From Dyadobacter sp. CY312 (GTDB lineage Bacteria; Bacteroidota; Bacteroidia; Cytophagales; Spirosomataceae): a stretch of DNA of 64,000 nucleotides. The DNA is taken from contig NZ_JAJUXG010000012.1 in the NCBI RefSeq assembly GCF_021390535.1, forward strand, positions 248,001 to 312,000, written 5' to 3'. Numbering within the stretch: the stretch's first letter is position 1; each line of letters begins with the position of its first letter. Shown one piece after another: positions 1-7,804 of the stretch. Below the pieces are notes generated by a model. It was not told the origin of the DNA. It was given only the letters and a program-made list of their open reading frames with translations, and did not search any database. Made by a program: the position numbers and the translations under genes.

Positions 1-1383
1 GAAAAGAAAAAGAAAAAAGATGCTGAGGTTTTGTACAGAATAGGTGAGGCATATACATTGTTTGAAAAGAACAGTGATCCTGCGGAAGCTATACGTTTAT
101 TGGACGAAGCTGTTAAGAGAGATAAAAATCTTGCAGATGCTTACATTGCTAAAGGTGATGCATTGATGTTGCGCAATGAAGGTGGTGCAGCAGTAACCGC
201 TTATGAATATGCACTTACTGCCAAGCCAAACTATGCAGTTGCTCACAACCGCATCGGTCAGATTTATTTGCGCGGTAAGAACTACAATCTTGCTTTGGAA
301 AACTACAAGAAAGCGATTGAAGCTGATCCTAACTTTGCGCCAGCATACAAAGATCTTGCAGAGCTTTATTTCCTGGGTCAGAAGTACAAACAAGCTGCTG
401 AAAACTTTGATTTGTTTGTTCAGAAAAGTGCAACTACCGATCCTGAGCTAATTTTACGTGGTGCTAAGTTTTCATTTACAGCGGATGATTACGCAAAAAC
501 ACTTGAAATTTTGAAGAGCGTTGACGGTAAAATAGAAAATCCAATGATTCAGCGTATGTATGGTTGGGCTTACTTTAAGACTAACGAAGCTGATAAATCA
601 ATTACCAACCTTAACGACCTGATTAAAAAGGCTCCGGATAAAGTAATTGGTGACGATTATAAATATTTGGGACGTGCTTATAACCTGAAGGCAACAGCGG
701 AAGGTAAACCATATGACTCTACTGGTGTTGTTTACATCATGAAAGGTGCCGAACTGGATACCAATAAAGCTGAGGCAGCAGCAACTTTTAAAGAAGTGGC
801 TACATTGTACTACACCGCGAAGGATTATGATAATGCAATTCTAGCTTTCGAAAAAGGAATTCCTTTAGATACAGCCGCTAAGACAATTATCAATGATAAT
901 TACTATTTGGGGCTTTCTTATTTCCAAAAGGCTTCAAAAACGATTGCAGAAGGAGCCGACAGCGCTAAAATAGTTTTGGATAAAAGAGCATTGAATCTTA
1001 AAGCTGATTCTGTATTCGCAGTTGTTACTGTTAAGTCTCCTGAGTGGCCTTATGCATACTATTGGAGAGGTGTTTCTTTGTACAATGCCCATGACAGACA
1101 GGAAAATATAGACAAGGGTATATCTGCTCCGCACTACGCTAAGTTCGCAGAGATTGCAGAAAAAGACACTGATCAGGCTAAATACAAGAACTTTCTGAAA
1201 GTGGTGTATCCCTACCTGGCATTCTATTCAGCTACCACTTTGAAGGATGAAGCAAAGTCAAAAGAGTATTGGAATAAACTTCTGACGGTGGATCCGGAAA
1301 ATGCGAACGCTAAGGAAGCATTGGGGTTAGCGGCAGCTGCGCAACCAGCGGCAGCGGCACCAGCGCCAGTTAAGAAGAAATAA
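1..1383 (+). CDS. TPR-repeat protein, 5' end outside window
   Basis: The reading frame is open to the first base of the window and starts there with a Lys-rich stretch (EKKKKKDAEVLYR), so the true start lies upstream. About 460 residues are visible. Three or more tetratricopeptide repeats fill the first 140 residues, with typical A-Y-x-x-G/L-A helices (for example AVAHNRIGQIYLRGKNY and FAPAYKDLAELYFLGQKY), and more degenerate helices follow to about residue 430. The tail is rich in Ala and Pro and ends in KKK. TPR proteins are protein-binding scaffolds. In Bacteroidota such long TPR proteins are usually periplasmic or envelope-associated, but the N-terminus that would show a signal peptide is missing. 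The specific role is unknown. A strong terminator follows directly. Confidence 0.85.
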   Translation, partial: EKKKKKDAEVLYRIGEAYTLFEKNSDPAEAIRLLDEAVKRDKNLADAYIAKGDALMLRNEGGAAVTAYEYALTAKPNYAVAHNRIGQIYLRGKNYNLALENYKKAIEADPNFAPAYKDLAELYFLGQKYKQAAENFDLFVQKSATTDPELILRGAKFSFTADDYAKTLEILKSVDGKIENPMIQRMYGWAYFKTNEADKSITNLNDLIKKAPDKVIGDDYKYLGRAYNLKATAEGKPYDSTGVVYIMKGAELDTNKAEAAATFKEVATLYYTAKDYDNAILAFEKGIPLDTAAKTIINDNYYLGLSYFQKASKTIAEGADSAKIVLDKRALNLKADSVFAVVTVKSPEWPYAYYWRGVSLYNAHDRQENIDKGISAPHYAKFAEIAEKDTDQAKYKNFLKVVYPYLAFYSATTLKDEAKSKEYWNKLLTVDPENANAKEALGLAAAAQPAAAAPAPVKKK

Positions 1384-1398
1384 TTAGTTGGAGCAATT

Positions 1399-1445
1399 AA
1401 TACAAAAGAGCCTTTCAGGATAATCCTGAAAGGCTCTTTTGTATT
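1399..1445 (+). terminator. Rho-independent terminator, 23-bp perfect stem
   Basis: A perfect inverted repeat has arms 1399-1421 and 1423-1445 with almost no loop, and its core is AGAGCCTTTCAGGAT. The arms end in A and T runs, so it can terminate in both directions: the TPR gene on the plus strand and the small minus-strand gene that ends at 1466. Confidence 0.85.
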
Positions 1446-1465
1446 ATTATAAATGCAAAGTAATT

Positions 1466-1711
1466 TTAACCTAATGGAGACAGATGAGGAAAGCAATTGT
1501 TCAAAACGGGTAAGTATACACTGCTATAATGTTCATAGCACCACAATCTCAATCTCTTAACTTCCGCCGGCATTAACATTCTTATTGCTTTTTTTAATTC
1601 CTTTTCAAACAATCTGCGGTCAAAACTCACCTTTTGCAGAATAATTTTAATGTATTCAAGCATGGAGGCCATAGTATTACGTAGTTTTGTGTTTAGGGAC
1701 GTGATCTTCAA
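1466..1711 (-). CDS. small hypothetical protein, Cytophagales type
   Basis: This 81-codon frame carries a coherent amphipathic protein. An N-terminal helix (MLEYIKIILQKVSFD) is followed by RRLFEKELKKAIRMLMP and by AEVKRLRLWCYEHYSS, and it ends in a Cys- and Pro-containing tail. The likelier start is an internal Met, either at codon 14 (about 1672) or codon 17 (about 1663), because the first residues look unrelated. I have the impression that similar short proteins with a K-V-S-F-D-x-x-L-F-E-K-E-L-x-K-A core occur in Cytophagales genomes, but I cannot verify this. There is no signal peptide or membrane segment, and the function is unknown. It stands alone on the minus strand between the TPR gene and batD, and ends 20 bp from the shared terminator. 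Confidence 0.55.
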   Translation of the reverse strand: MKITSLNTKLRNTMASMLEYIKIILQKVSFDRRLFEKELKKAIRMLMPAEVKRLRLWCYEHYSSVYLPVLNNCFPHLSPLG

Positions 1712-1777
1712 ATAACAATAGCCAGTGTTCCAGCAACAGTACTGTCTGGCTACTCTTAAAGTTAACGAAATTTTCGG

Positions 1778-3172
1778 ATGAGATTATATGCTATATTATA
1801 TATAATTTTGTGTTTTTTAAATATTTCTCTGGCCCAGGATATAACCTCGACTGCTACCATCGAATTAGGATCAAGAGAGCTGGGTATCAATGAGCCATTT
1901 ATAATTTCAGCTGTCCTGAAAGATGTTGAAAACAGACCTCCGGTAATATTCCCGGATATCAATGGTCTGGAAAAAAGGAGCAGATCTGCAACCAGTACAG
2001 TAAATACAATTGACGGTAAGAAGATAGTTGTTCAGACGATTAATCAGGAATATTATGCAGGCAAGATAGGGCAGTACGAAATACCCGACTTTTTTGTTTT
2101 GATAAATGGCGTCAAGGTCAGGTCGGAGGGAACCACTGTTTCATTTGGTGTCCCTGAATCCAATGTTATCAATACAGATGAAATTACTTACCTGCCAGAG
2201 CCTGAATTGAATGGAGAGGATGTATTTTTATCAGTTAAGACGGATAAACGTAGTGTCTATATCAGAGAGGGATTTGCACTCGGAATTTCTCTATACATAG
2301 CGGAGTCCGCCCCCGTACAGATGGAATTTTACCAATTTAATATTCAGTTACAAAATATACTCAAGAAAATAAGACCTGCTAATTGCTGGGAGGAAAATGT
2401 TGGGATCGAAGAAATTGTAAAACGCCAGGTTAATATTAAAGGGAAAAAGTACACAGAGTATAATATGTACCAGGCGCAGCTGTTTCCTATCACACTTCAG
2501 GATGTTGTACTGCCTTCGGTAGTACTTAATATGCTTGTGATAGAGAATAAGAATGCAGTAAATGTTCAGCATAAGGTAATCAGGTCATTCAGGTCTTTAC
2601 CGCGGCTGATCAGAGTGAAATCTCTGCCCAAACATCCCTTAATGGATCAGGTAGCAGTTGGGCAGTATAACATGGCGGAAAAACTATCAAGTGCGCTCGT
2701 GTACCCGGGAGAAAGCGTCAGATATGAATTTAAAATACAGGGTTTGGGGAACATTGCGGCAATTCCTGCTCCGGTCATTGAATTGAATTCGTCATTTGAC
2801 TTTTATCCGCCGGAAAGGAGTCAGGAAATAAAAAGGAGTTATTCCAAAGTTTCCGGAGAAATGACGTTTGATTACTTTGTAGTTCCACGTAAGGACGGGA
2901 CATTTCCGCTGAGCCGTTATTTTCAATGGATCTATTTCGATCCTGTGCAGGAACGTTACGATACTTTGAGATCTGCCAAGAAAATAGAGGTAAAAGGAGA
3001 GGATTATAAACTTGGAAACATATCTTTGAGTGGATCAATGGGGTTGTATGATAACCTTGAAGCACTTGATAGTACTAAGGAGAGTTTTAACTATAAAGGA
3101 TTTTTTAAAGCTGTAACGAATGCCCTTGTAATTATTTTGGTACTTGCAATGTTTTGGGTTTTCAGAAAGTAA
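1778..3172 (+). CDS. BatD-family protein
   Basis: A protein of 464 residues with a signal peptide (residues 1-19, cut before QDITST), an extracytoplasmic body of beta-sandwich character and one C-terminal membrane helix (about 445-462, ALVIILVLAMFWVF). The start of the body (ATIELGSRELGINEPFIISA, then PDINGLEKRS) matches the BatD (oxygen tolerance) family. BatD is normally encoded with BatA, BatB, BatC and a MoxR ATPase, and is thought to act in an envelope complex linked to stress tolerance. None of those partners is visible here, so this may be a stand-alone paralogue. It ends 8 bp before aroC and is probably co-transcribed with it. The sequence gives no clue to its ligand. Confidence 0.75.
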   Translation: MRLYAILYIILCFLNISLAQDITSTATIELGSRELGINEPFIISAVLKDVENRPPVIFPDINGLEKRSRSATSTVNTIDGKKIVVQTINQEYYAGKIGQYEIPDFFVLINGVKVRSEGTTVSFGVPESNVINTDEITYLPEPELNGEDVFLSVKTDKRSVYIREGFALGISLYIAESAPVQMEFYQFNIQLQNILKKIRPANCWEENVGIEEIVKRQVNIKGKKYTEYNMYQAQLFPITLQDVVLPSVVLNMLVIENKNAVNVQHKVIRSFRSLPRLIRVKSLPKHPLMDQVAVGQYNMAEKLSSALVYPGESVRYEFKIQGLGNIAAIPAPVIELNSSFDFYPPERSQEIKRSYSKVSGEMTFDYFVVPRKDGTFPLSRYFQWIYFDPVQERYDTLRSAKKIEVKGEDYKLGNISLSGSMGLYDNLEALDSTKESFNYKGFFKAVTNALVIILVLAMFWVFRK

Positions 3173-3180
3173 ATAGATAA

Positions 3181-4260
3181 ATGGGAAGTACATACGGGAA
3201 AATATTTAAGATTGCCACTTTCGGGGAGTCTCACGGAGTAGGAATCGGCGTTATTATTGAAGGATGTCCGGCTGGTGTACAGTTTGATACTGATTTTATT
3301 CAGTCAGAACTTACACGAAGAAAACCAGGGCAGTCGAGAATCACAACACAACGTAAGGAAGCGGATGAATTCGAAGTTCTTTCAGGCGTATTTGAAGGAT
3401 TAACCACCGGTACTCCAATTGCCCTGATAATCAGAAATGAGGATCAACGAAGCAAAGACTATTCTCACATTGCAGCGCAATATCGTCCCTCACATGCTGA
3501 TTATACCTATCAGGTTAAGTATGGCGTGCGGGATTACCGCGGAGGTGGCCGGAGTTCTGCCCGGGAAACTGCTGCCCGGGTGGCCGCAGGTGCGCTGGCC
3601 AAATTGCTCTTGGCGCAAGTTGGGGTACGCATACAGGCGTATGTTTCACAAGTTGGTAGTATAAAGATTTCCAAATCTTATAAAGAACTTGATCTTACTG
3701 AAACTGAAAATAATGCAGTACGTTGCCCTGATCCGGTTATTGCTCAACAAATGTTTGATTACATAGATGGGATCAGGAAAAATGGCGACTCAGTTGGCGG
3801 GGTGGTAAATTGTGTAGTAGAAGGCGTGCCAGCCGGCTGGGGTGAGCCTGTGTTCGATAAGTTGCATGCGGAATTGGGAAAAGCAATGCTGAGTATTAAC
3901 GCTGTGAAGGGTTTTGAATATGGAAGTGGTTTTGAGGGAGTGGAGATGCTTGGTTCACAACACAACGATGCTTTTTATGTAGACTCGGAAAACGGAGTGC
4001 ATACGCGTACCAATCATTCAGGAGGAATACAGGGCGGTATCTCCAATGGAGAAGATATCTATTTTAAGGTAGCTTTTAAGCCTGTAGCCACTATTATGCA
4101 GGATCAGGCAAGTATTGATCAGCACGGTGACGTTGCGGTTGTTCAGGGTAAAGGACGTCATGATCCCTGTGTAGTTCCGCGTGCTGTACCTATTGTGGAG
4201 TCCATGGCAGCACTTGTTCTGGCAGACTTTTATCTTCGTAATAAAACGAGCAGAGTATGA
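3181..4260 (+). CDS. aroC: chorismate synthase
   Basis: Chorismate synthase converts 5-enolpyruvylshikimate-3-phosphate to chorismate, the last step of the shikimate pathway, using reduced FMN as a non-consumed cofactor in the cytosol. The 359-residue length is normal. Family signatures are clear: [10 protein letters not shown] near the N-terminus, the basic flavin and substrate loop [18 protein letters not shown] around residues 120-140, and the C-terminal [19 protein letters not shown]. It begins 8 bp after batD and its last codons overlap the apbE start (ATGA, 4 bp), which indicates translational coupling with apbE. All motif residues are intact, so the assignment is secure. Confidence 0.97.
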   Translation: MGSTYGKIFKIATFGESHGVGIGVIIEGCPAGVQFDTDFIQSELTRRKPGQSRITTQRKEADEFEVLSGVFEGLTTGTPIALIIRNEDQRSKDYSHIAAQYRPSHADYTYQVKYGVRDYRGGGRSSARETAARVAAGALAKLLLAQVGVRIQAYVSQVGSIKISKSYKELDLTETENNAVRCPDPVIAQQMFDYIDGIRKNGDSVGGVVNCVVEGVPAGWGEPVFDKLHAELGKAMLSINAVKGFEYGSGFEGVEMLGSQHNDAFYVDSENGVHTRTNHSGGIQGGISNGEDIYFKVAFKPVATIMQDQASIDQHGDVAVVQGKGRHDPCVVPRAVPIVESMAALVLADFYLRNKTSRV

Positions 4261-5249
4261 TATTAAGAGATATTTCCTGTCGGAAAATCTTTTTACTATT
4301 ACTTGTCTGCTTTTTATCCCGTGGGCTATATGCTCAGGATAAAAGATATACATTTGAAAAGGGCTTGATGGGTTCGCCCTTCAAGCTCATTATTTATGCT
4401 CCTGACGACTCTACTGCTAATCTTGCGGCAAGAAGTGCATTTAAAAGGATTGAAGACCTGAATGCTTCTTTAAGCGACTACCGTGACGACAGCGAGATTA
4501 ATCGTGTATCCGCTCAATCCGGTTCACGGAAATGGATCGAAGTAAGCAAAGACCTCTTTGATATTTTACACATTTCGAATGATATTAGTCGTAAAACCAA
4601 CGGGGCATTTGATGCGACACTCGGCCCAATTGTTCAGGAGTGGCGACGCGCAACGCGTAAGGGTTATTTGCCAGATAGGAAGCTGATTCGGTCGGCACTG
4701 TCTAAAACAGGATATAAGAAAATTAAATTTGATGTAGCCAACCAAAAAATAGCTCTTCACAAGAAAGGTATGAGACTGGATATTGGCGGCCTTGGCAAGG
4801 GATATGCAGCAGATGAGGCTGTTAAAGTATTGAGAAGTTACGGAATCAAGTCTGCAATGATCGATGCAGGTGGTAAATTGGCGCTTATGGACCCACCGCC
4901 TGGTGAAAAAGGCTGGAAAATTGTAGTATCGACAGGCAGCGATTCTCTACGAACCATTGAATATGCTAATGTTGGTATTGCTACATCAGGACCTACCTAC
5001 CGTTATCTTGAATATGAGGGGAAGCGATACTCGCATATAGTTAATCCCAAAACAGGTATTGGTCTACTATTTCATCTTCGTACGACAGTCATCTCCCCTA
5101 ACGCCACCGAGGCGGATGCGCTTGCTACTGCTTTTAGTGTCTCGGGGATTGATGAAGGGAGAAAGTACCTTGACCGTTTTCCTGACAACAAAGTATGGCT
5201 GGTAGAAATGAAAGGAGAGCAGGTAAGAGAGTGGAATACAATAAACTAA
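4257..5249 (+). CDS. apbE: FAD:protein FMN transferase (ApbE)
   Basis: ApbE attaches FMN covalently to Thr residues of periplasmic or membrane flavoproteins (for example subunits of Na+-pumping NADH:quinone reductase or Rnf) using FAD and Mg2+. The protein has 330 residues and an N-terminal signal peptide (about residues 1-27, [15 protein letters not shown]), so it is exported and could be a soluble periplasmic form; no lipobox Cys is seen. Conserved segments include [15 protein letters not shown] (about 177-191), [11 protein letters not shown], the [10 protein letters not shown] loop and the C-terminal [10 protein letters not shown] metal-binding segment. Its start overlaps the aroC stop by 4 bp. 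Its substrate flavoprotein is not in this window, and complex I itself is not a known ApbE target. Confidence 0.93.
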   Translation: MILRDISCRKIFLLLLVCFLSRGLYAQDKRYTFEKGLMGSPFKLIIYAPDDSTANLAARSAFKRIEDLNASLSDYRDDSEINRVSAQSGSRKWIEVSKDLFDILHISNDISRKTNGAFDATLGPIVQEWRRATRKGYLPDRKLIRSALSKTGYKKIKFDVANQKIALHKKGMRLDIGGLGKGYAADEAVKVLRSYGIKSAMIDAGGKLALMDPPPGEKGWKIVVSTGSDSLRTIEYANVGIATSGPTYRYLEYEGKRYSHIVNPKTGIGLLFHLRTTVISPNATEADALATAFSVSGIDEGRKYLDRFPDNKVWLVEMKGEQVREWNTIN

Positions 5250-5287
5250 AAAAACCGGAGTGATCTGAAATCACTCCGGTTTTTTTT
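5250..5287. terminator. bidirectional Rho-independent terminator
   Basis: Arms AAACCGGAGTGAT and ATCACTCCGGTTT flank a short loop. There is an A run on the left and a T run on the right. It lies between the converging apbE (plus) and Gfo/Idh (minus) genes and can serve both. Confidence 0.85.
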
Positions 5288-5305
5288 AGTTTATAAGAGA
5301 TGATT

Positions 5306-6649
5306 CTAAATCACAATAGATTTACCTGGAACAGCCACAGGATAGAAACCATCCGGACCAGGCATGATTTTCGGATTCGCATCCCATGCCAGCTTATCCG
5401 GGAAAAGGTTGATATCTGAATTGAGCGCCTCATCCCACTTGATCATTTTACCTGAATAAGTAGCCATACGACCCATAATGGCCGTCATTGTGCTTTTAGC
5501 GCCGTTTTCTGCATCCGCAAACTTATATTCTCCTTTAGCCACAGCTGCGAAAAGTTCGTCGTGTTCAACCTGATATGGATTTCCGTCTGCCTTAGCATCG
5601 TGTTGATAAATAACGCCTCCTTTATAATCTTTTAGTGCTGTTTTGTTGCCATCGAAGCTATCTATGCGTCCTTTCGTTCCTACGAAAGCTTCATCTACGC
5701 GGTTCCAGGTTCCTTCAAACTGACGGCATTGGCTGGAAATTGTTGTCCCGTCTGCATATACAAGATCCAAGGTATGGTGATCAAAAATCTCGCCATAAGC
5801 TTTTCCTTTACGCACTTCACGACCACCAGTTCCCTGAATTTGTACCGGATAACTTCCTTTTACCCAGTTGGCAACGTCAATATTGTGCACGTGTTGTTCA
5901 GAAATATGGTCACCACACAGCCAGTTAAAATAATACCAGTTTCTCATTTGGTATTCCATTTCTGTCTGGTTAGGCTGGCGTTCTTTCATCCAGGGACTGT
6001 TTCCAACCCAATACACTTGCCCGCCAACAATATCCCCAATAGCACCATCATGAATTCTTTTGATTGCCTGCAGATAATTGTTCTGGTAGTGACGCTGTAA
6101 ACCAACGACTACATTTAATTTCTTCTGTTTTGCTTCTTCGGCAACCTGAAGCACCTTACGAATTCCCGGAGCGTCCGTAGCAACAGGTTTTTCCATAAAG
6201 ATATGCTTGTTATTTTTTACCGCTTCTTCAAAATGCGAAGGACGGAAACCGGGAGGTGTAGCCAGAATAACTACATCAACATCTTTAAGAGCAATTGCTT
6301 TTTTGAAAGCATCGAAACCTACGAACTTACGATCGTCAGGAACATTCACCTTCAATTTTGTATCAACAGGAGCTCCCGCAGAATTTTTATATTTTTTCTG
6401 TGTAAGGCTGTTATATGCCTGGTCAAGTCTGTCTTTAAAAGCATCAGCCATCGCCACGATCTGAACATTCTGAGTTGTGCTTAACGCTTGTGCTGCCGCA
6501 CCTGTCCCACGTCCTCCACAACCAATGAGTGCAACTCTAATTGTTTCGTCTACTGCACTGTTAAAACCGTAACCGGTCAACGGGTTGAGTAATGCACCGC
6601 CAGCAAACAAGCTGGATGCTTTAAGAAAATCACGACGATTTTGTTCCAT
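5306..6649 (-). CDS. Gfo/Idh/MocA-family oxidoreductase, Tat-exported
   Basis: A 447-residue NAD(P)-dependent oxidoreductase of the Gfo/Idh/MocA family, which acts on sugars and inositols. The N-terminus has a twin-arginine export signal (NRRDFLKASSLFAGGALL), so the folded enzyme with its cofactor is probably exported to the periplasm. A Rossmann loop VALIGCGGRGTGAAA (about residues 38-52) and the family EKP motif (IFMEKPVATDAPG, about 150) are present. The C-terminal half contains the usual beta-sheet domain with HHTLDLVYADGTTISSQCR. Substrate cannot be read from sequence. It follows the SUMF1-like gene on the same strand after a gap of 32 bp, so the two are probably one transcript. Confidence 0.88.
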   Translation of the reverse strand: MEQNRRDFLKASSLFAGGALLNPLTGYGFNSAVDETIRVALIGCGGRGTGAAAQALSTTQNVQIVAMADAFKDRLDQAYNSLTQKKYKNSAGAPVDTKLKVNVPDDRKFVGFDAFKKAIALKDVDVVILATPPGFRPSHFEEAVKNNKHIFMEKPVATDAPGIRKVLQVAEEAKQKKLNVVVGLQRHYQNNYLQAIKRIHDGAIGDIVGGQVYWVGNSPWMKERQPNQTEMEYQMRNWYYFNWLCGDHISEQHVHNIDVANWVKGSYPVQIQGTGGREVRKGKAYGEIFDHHTLDLVYADGTTISSQCRQFEGTWNRVDEAFVGTKGRIDSFDGNKTALKDYKGGVIYQHDAKADGNPYQVEHDELFAAVAKGEYKFADAENGAKSTMTAIMGRMATYSGKMIKWDEALNSDINLFPDKLAWDANPKIMPGPDGFYPVAVPGKSIVI

Positions 6650-6681
6650 AATGCTTTGTATTTAAGAGTTTAAGTAGTTTT

Positions 6682-7665
6682 TCAATAGTCTTCGATCAGC
6701 GTTGGGCTGAAATATGCTTTTATTTCCTCAGCTGATGGTGTCTTCAGGGGTCTCACCAATCGGAAACCAACAAATGAAGCGCTCGTCATCCACCACTCAC
6801 TTTTAGGCAACTGAGGATCGAGTATTTTCCATTCAGGTTTTGAGGCTGTGCGGGCTGCACTTCTGATATTTTCTGGCTCGTCGTCCCATGATCCTCCTCT
6901 TACGGCAGTAGGGTACAATTCCGTTACTGGCGCATAAGCTTCACCTTTTGGCTGTTTTGCGTAGTAGTCCGGAATATATTGATCAAGCGTCCATTCCATT
7001 ACATTACCATGCATATCGTGCAATCCCCATGCATTGGGTTTCTTCAAACCGATTTTTTTGTAAGAAGCGTCGCTGTTTTTCTGATACCATGCATACTCAC
7101 CAATCTTGGATGCGTCGTTGCCAAAAGAATAGGCTGTGGTGCTACCGGCGCGGCAGGCATATTCCCATTCAGCCTCTGTTGGCAGTCGATAAAATATACC
7201 CGTTTTTTCATAAAGCCACTTGCAAAAATGAATCGCAGCATATTGTGTCATGTTAATCGCCGGATATCCAGCTCTTCCCATTCCAAACGACATATCAACA
7301 TATGGAGGACTTGGTCTTGTACTTGCATCAGTTTTTGCAACGCTTTTATCAGGATCGGGATGGCGGAGCGCCATTTCTTTCTCCATGTTTTTGAAAGCGT
7401 AAAGGTCATAAATATCCCATACGACTTCGAATTTCCCCATCCAGAAAGGTTCCAGTTTTACCTTGTGCTGCGGGCCTTCGTCTTCTCTTCTGCCTTTTTC
7501 TGTTTTGGGACTTCCCATTGTAAATTCTCCGCCGGGAATGGCAACCATGTCGTAAACCTGAGCACTCCCGCCTATTTTTTGAGTGTAGTTTTTGAAGTCA
7601 GAGTTCTGAGCAATGGAGTTGGAAAAAATTAAAGATGGGATTAGGTAAAGGAATTTTTTGTACAT
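6682..7665 (-). CDS. SUMF1/FGE-domain secreted protein without the catalytic Cys pair
   Basis: A 327-residue protein with a signal peptide (residues 1-19, LIPSLIFSNSIAQ) followed by a complete formylglycine-generating-enzyme (SUMF1) fold: IPGGEFTMGSPKTEKGRRED near residue 43, YRLPTEAEWEYACRAGS, GNVMEWTLDQY, AVRGGSWDDEPENIRSAAR and the end GFRLVRPL. In true sulfatase-activating FGE the segment before GFR contains the two copper-binding catalytic cysteines. Here that segment (SEWWMTSASFVGFRL) has none, so it is probably a structural or ligand-binding family member rather than a sulfatase activator. No sulfatase gene is near. It lies 32 bp upstream of the Tat-exported Gfo/Idh gene. Confidence 0.85.
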   Translation of the reverse strand: MYKKFLYLIPSLIFSNSIAQNSDFKNYTQKIGGSAQVYDMVAIPGGEFTMGSPKTEKGRREDEGPQHKVKLEPFWMGKFEVVWDIYDLYAFKNMEKEMALRHPDPDKSVAKTDASTRPSPPYVDMSFGMGRAGYPAINMTQYAAIHFCKWLYEKTGIFYRLPTEAEWEYACRAGSTTAYSFGNDASKIGEYAWYQKNSDASYKKIGLKKPNAWGLHDMHGNVMEWTLDQYIPDYYAKQPKGEAYAPVTELYPTAVRGGSWDDEPENIRSAARTASKPEWKILDPQLPKSEWWMTSASFVGFRLVRPLKTPSAEEIKAYFSPTLIEDY

Positions 7666-7772
7666 GATAACTTGATGGTGTTCAATGGAACATTATAACA
7701 AAATATAAGGAGCAATATTATGGTATTTACCGTATGAAAACGAATTTTTTCTTAGTTGTTTAATATCTGTCC

Positions 7773-7780
7773 TAACTTTG
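7773..7780 (+). promoter_or_regulatory. candidate -7 box of the ABC-F gene
   Basis: TAACTTTG matches the Bacteroidota -7 consensus TAnnTTTG and lies 25 bp before the ATG at 7805. A TTG is found 14 bp upstream of it, which is closer than ideal for a -33 element. Confidence 0.5.
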
Positions 7781-7804
7781 TGTTTTAGAAATTGAATTTT
7801 ACTT

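Noticed and set aside
6979-7632. Long plus-strand open frame opposite the SUMF1-like gene
   Set aside because: It is the antisense shadow of a gene with clear domain motifs; its translation has no recognisable features.
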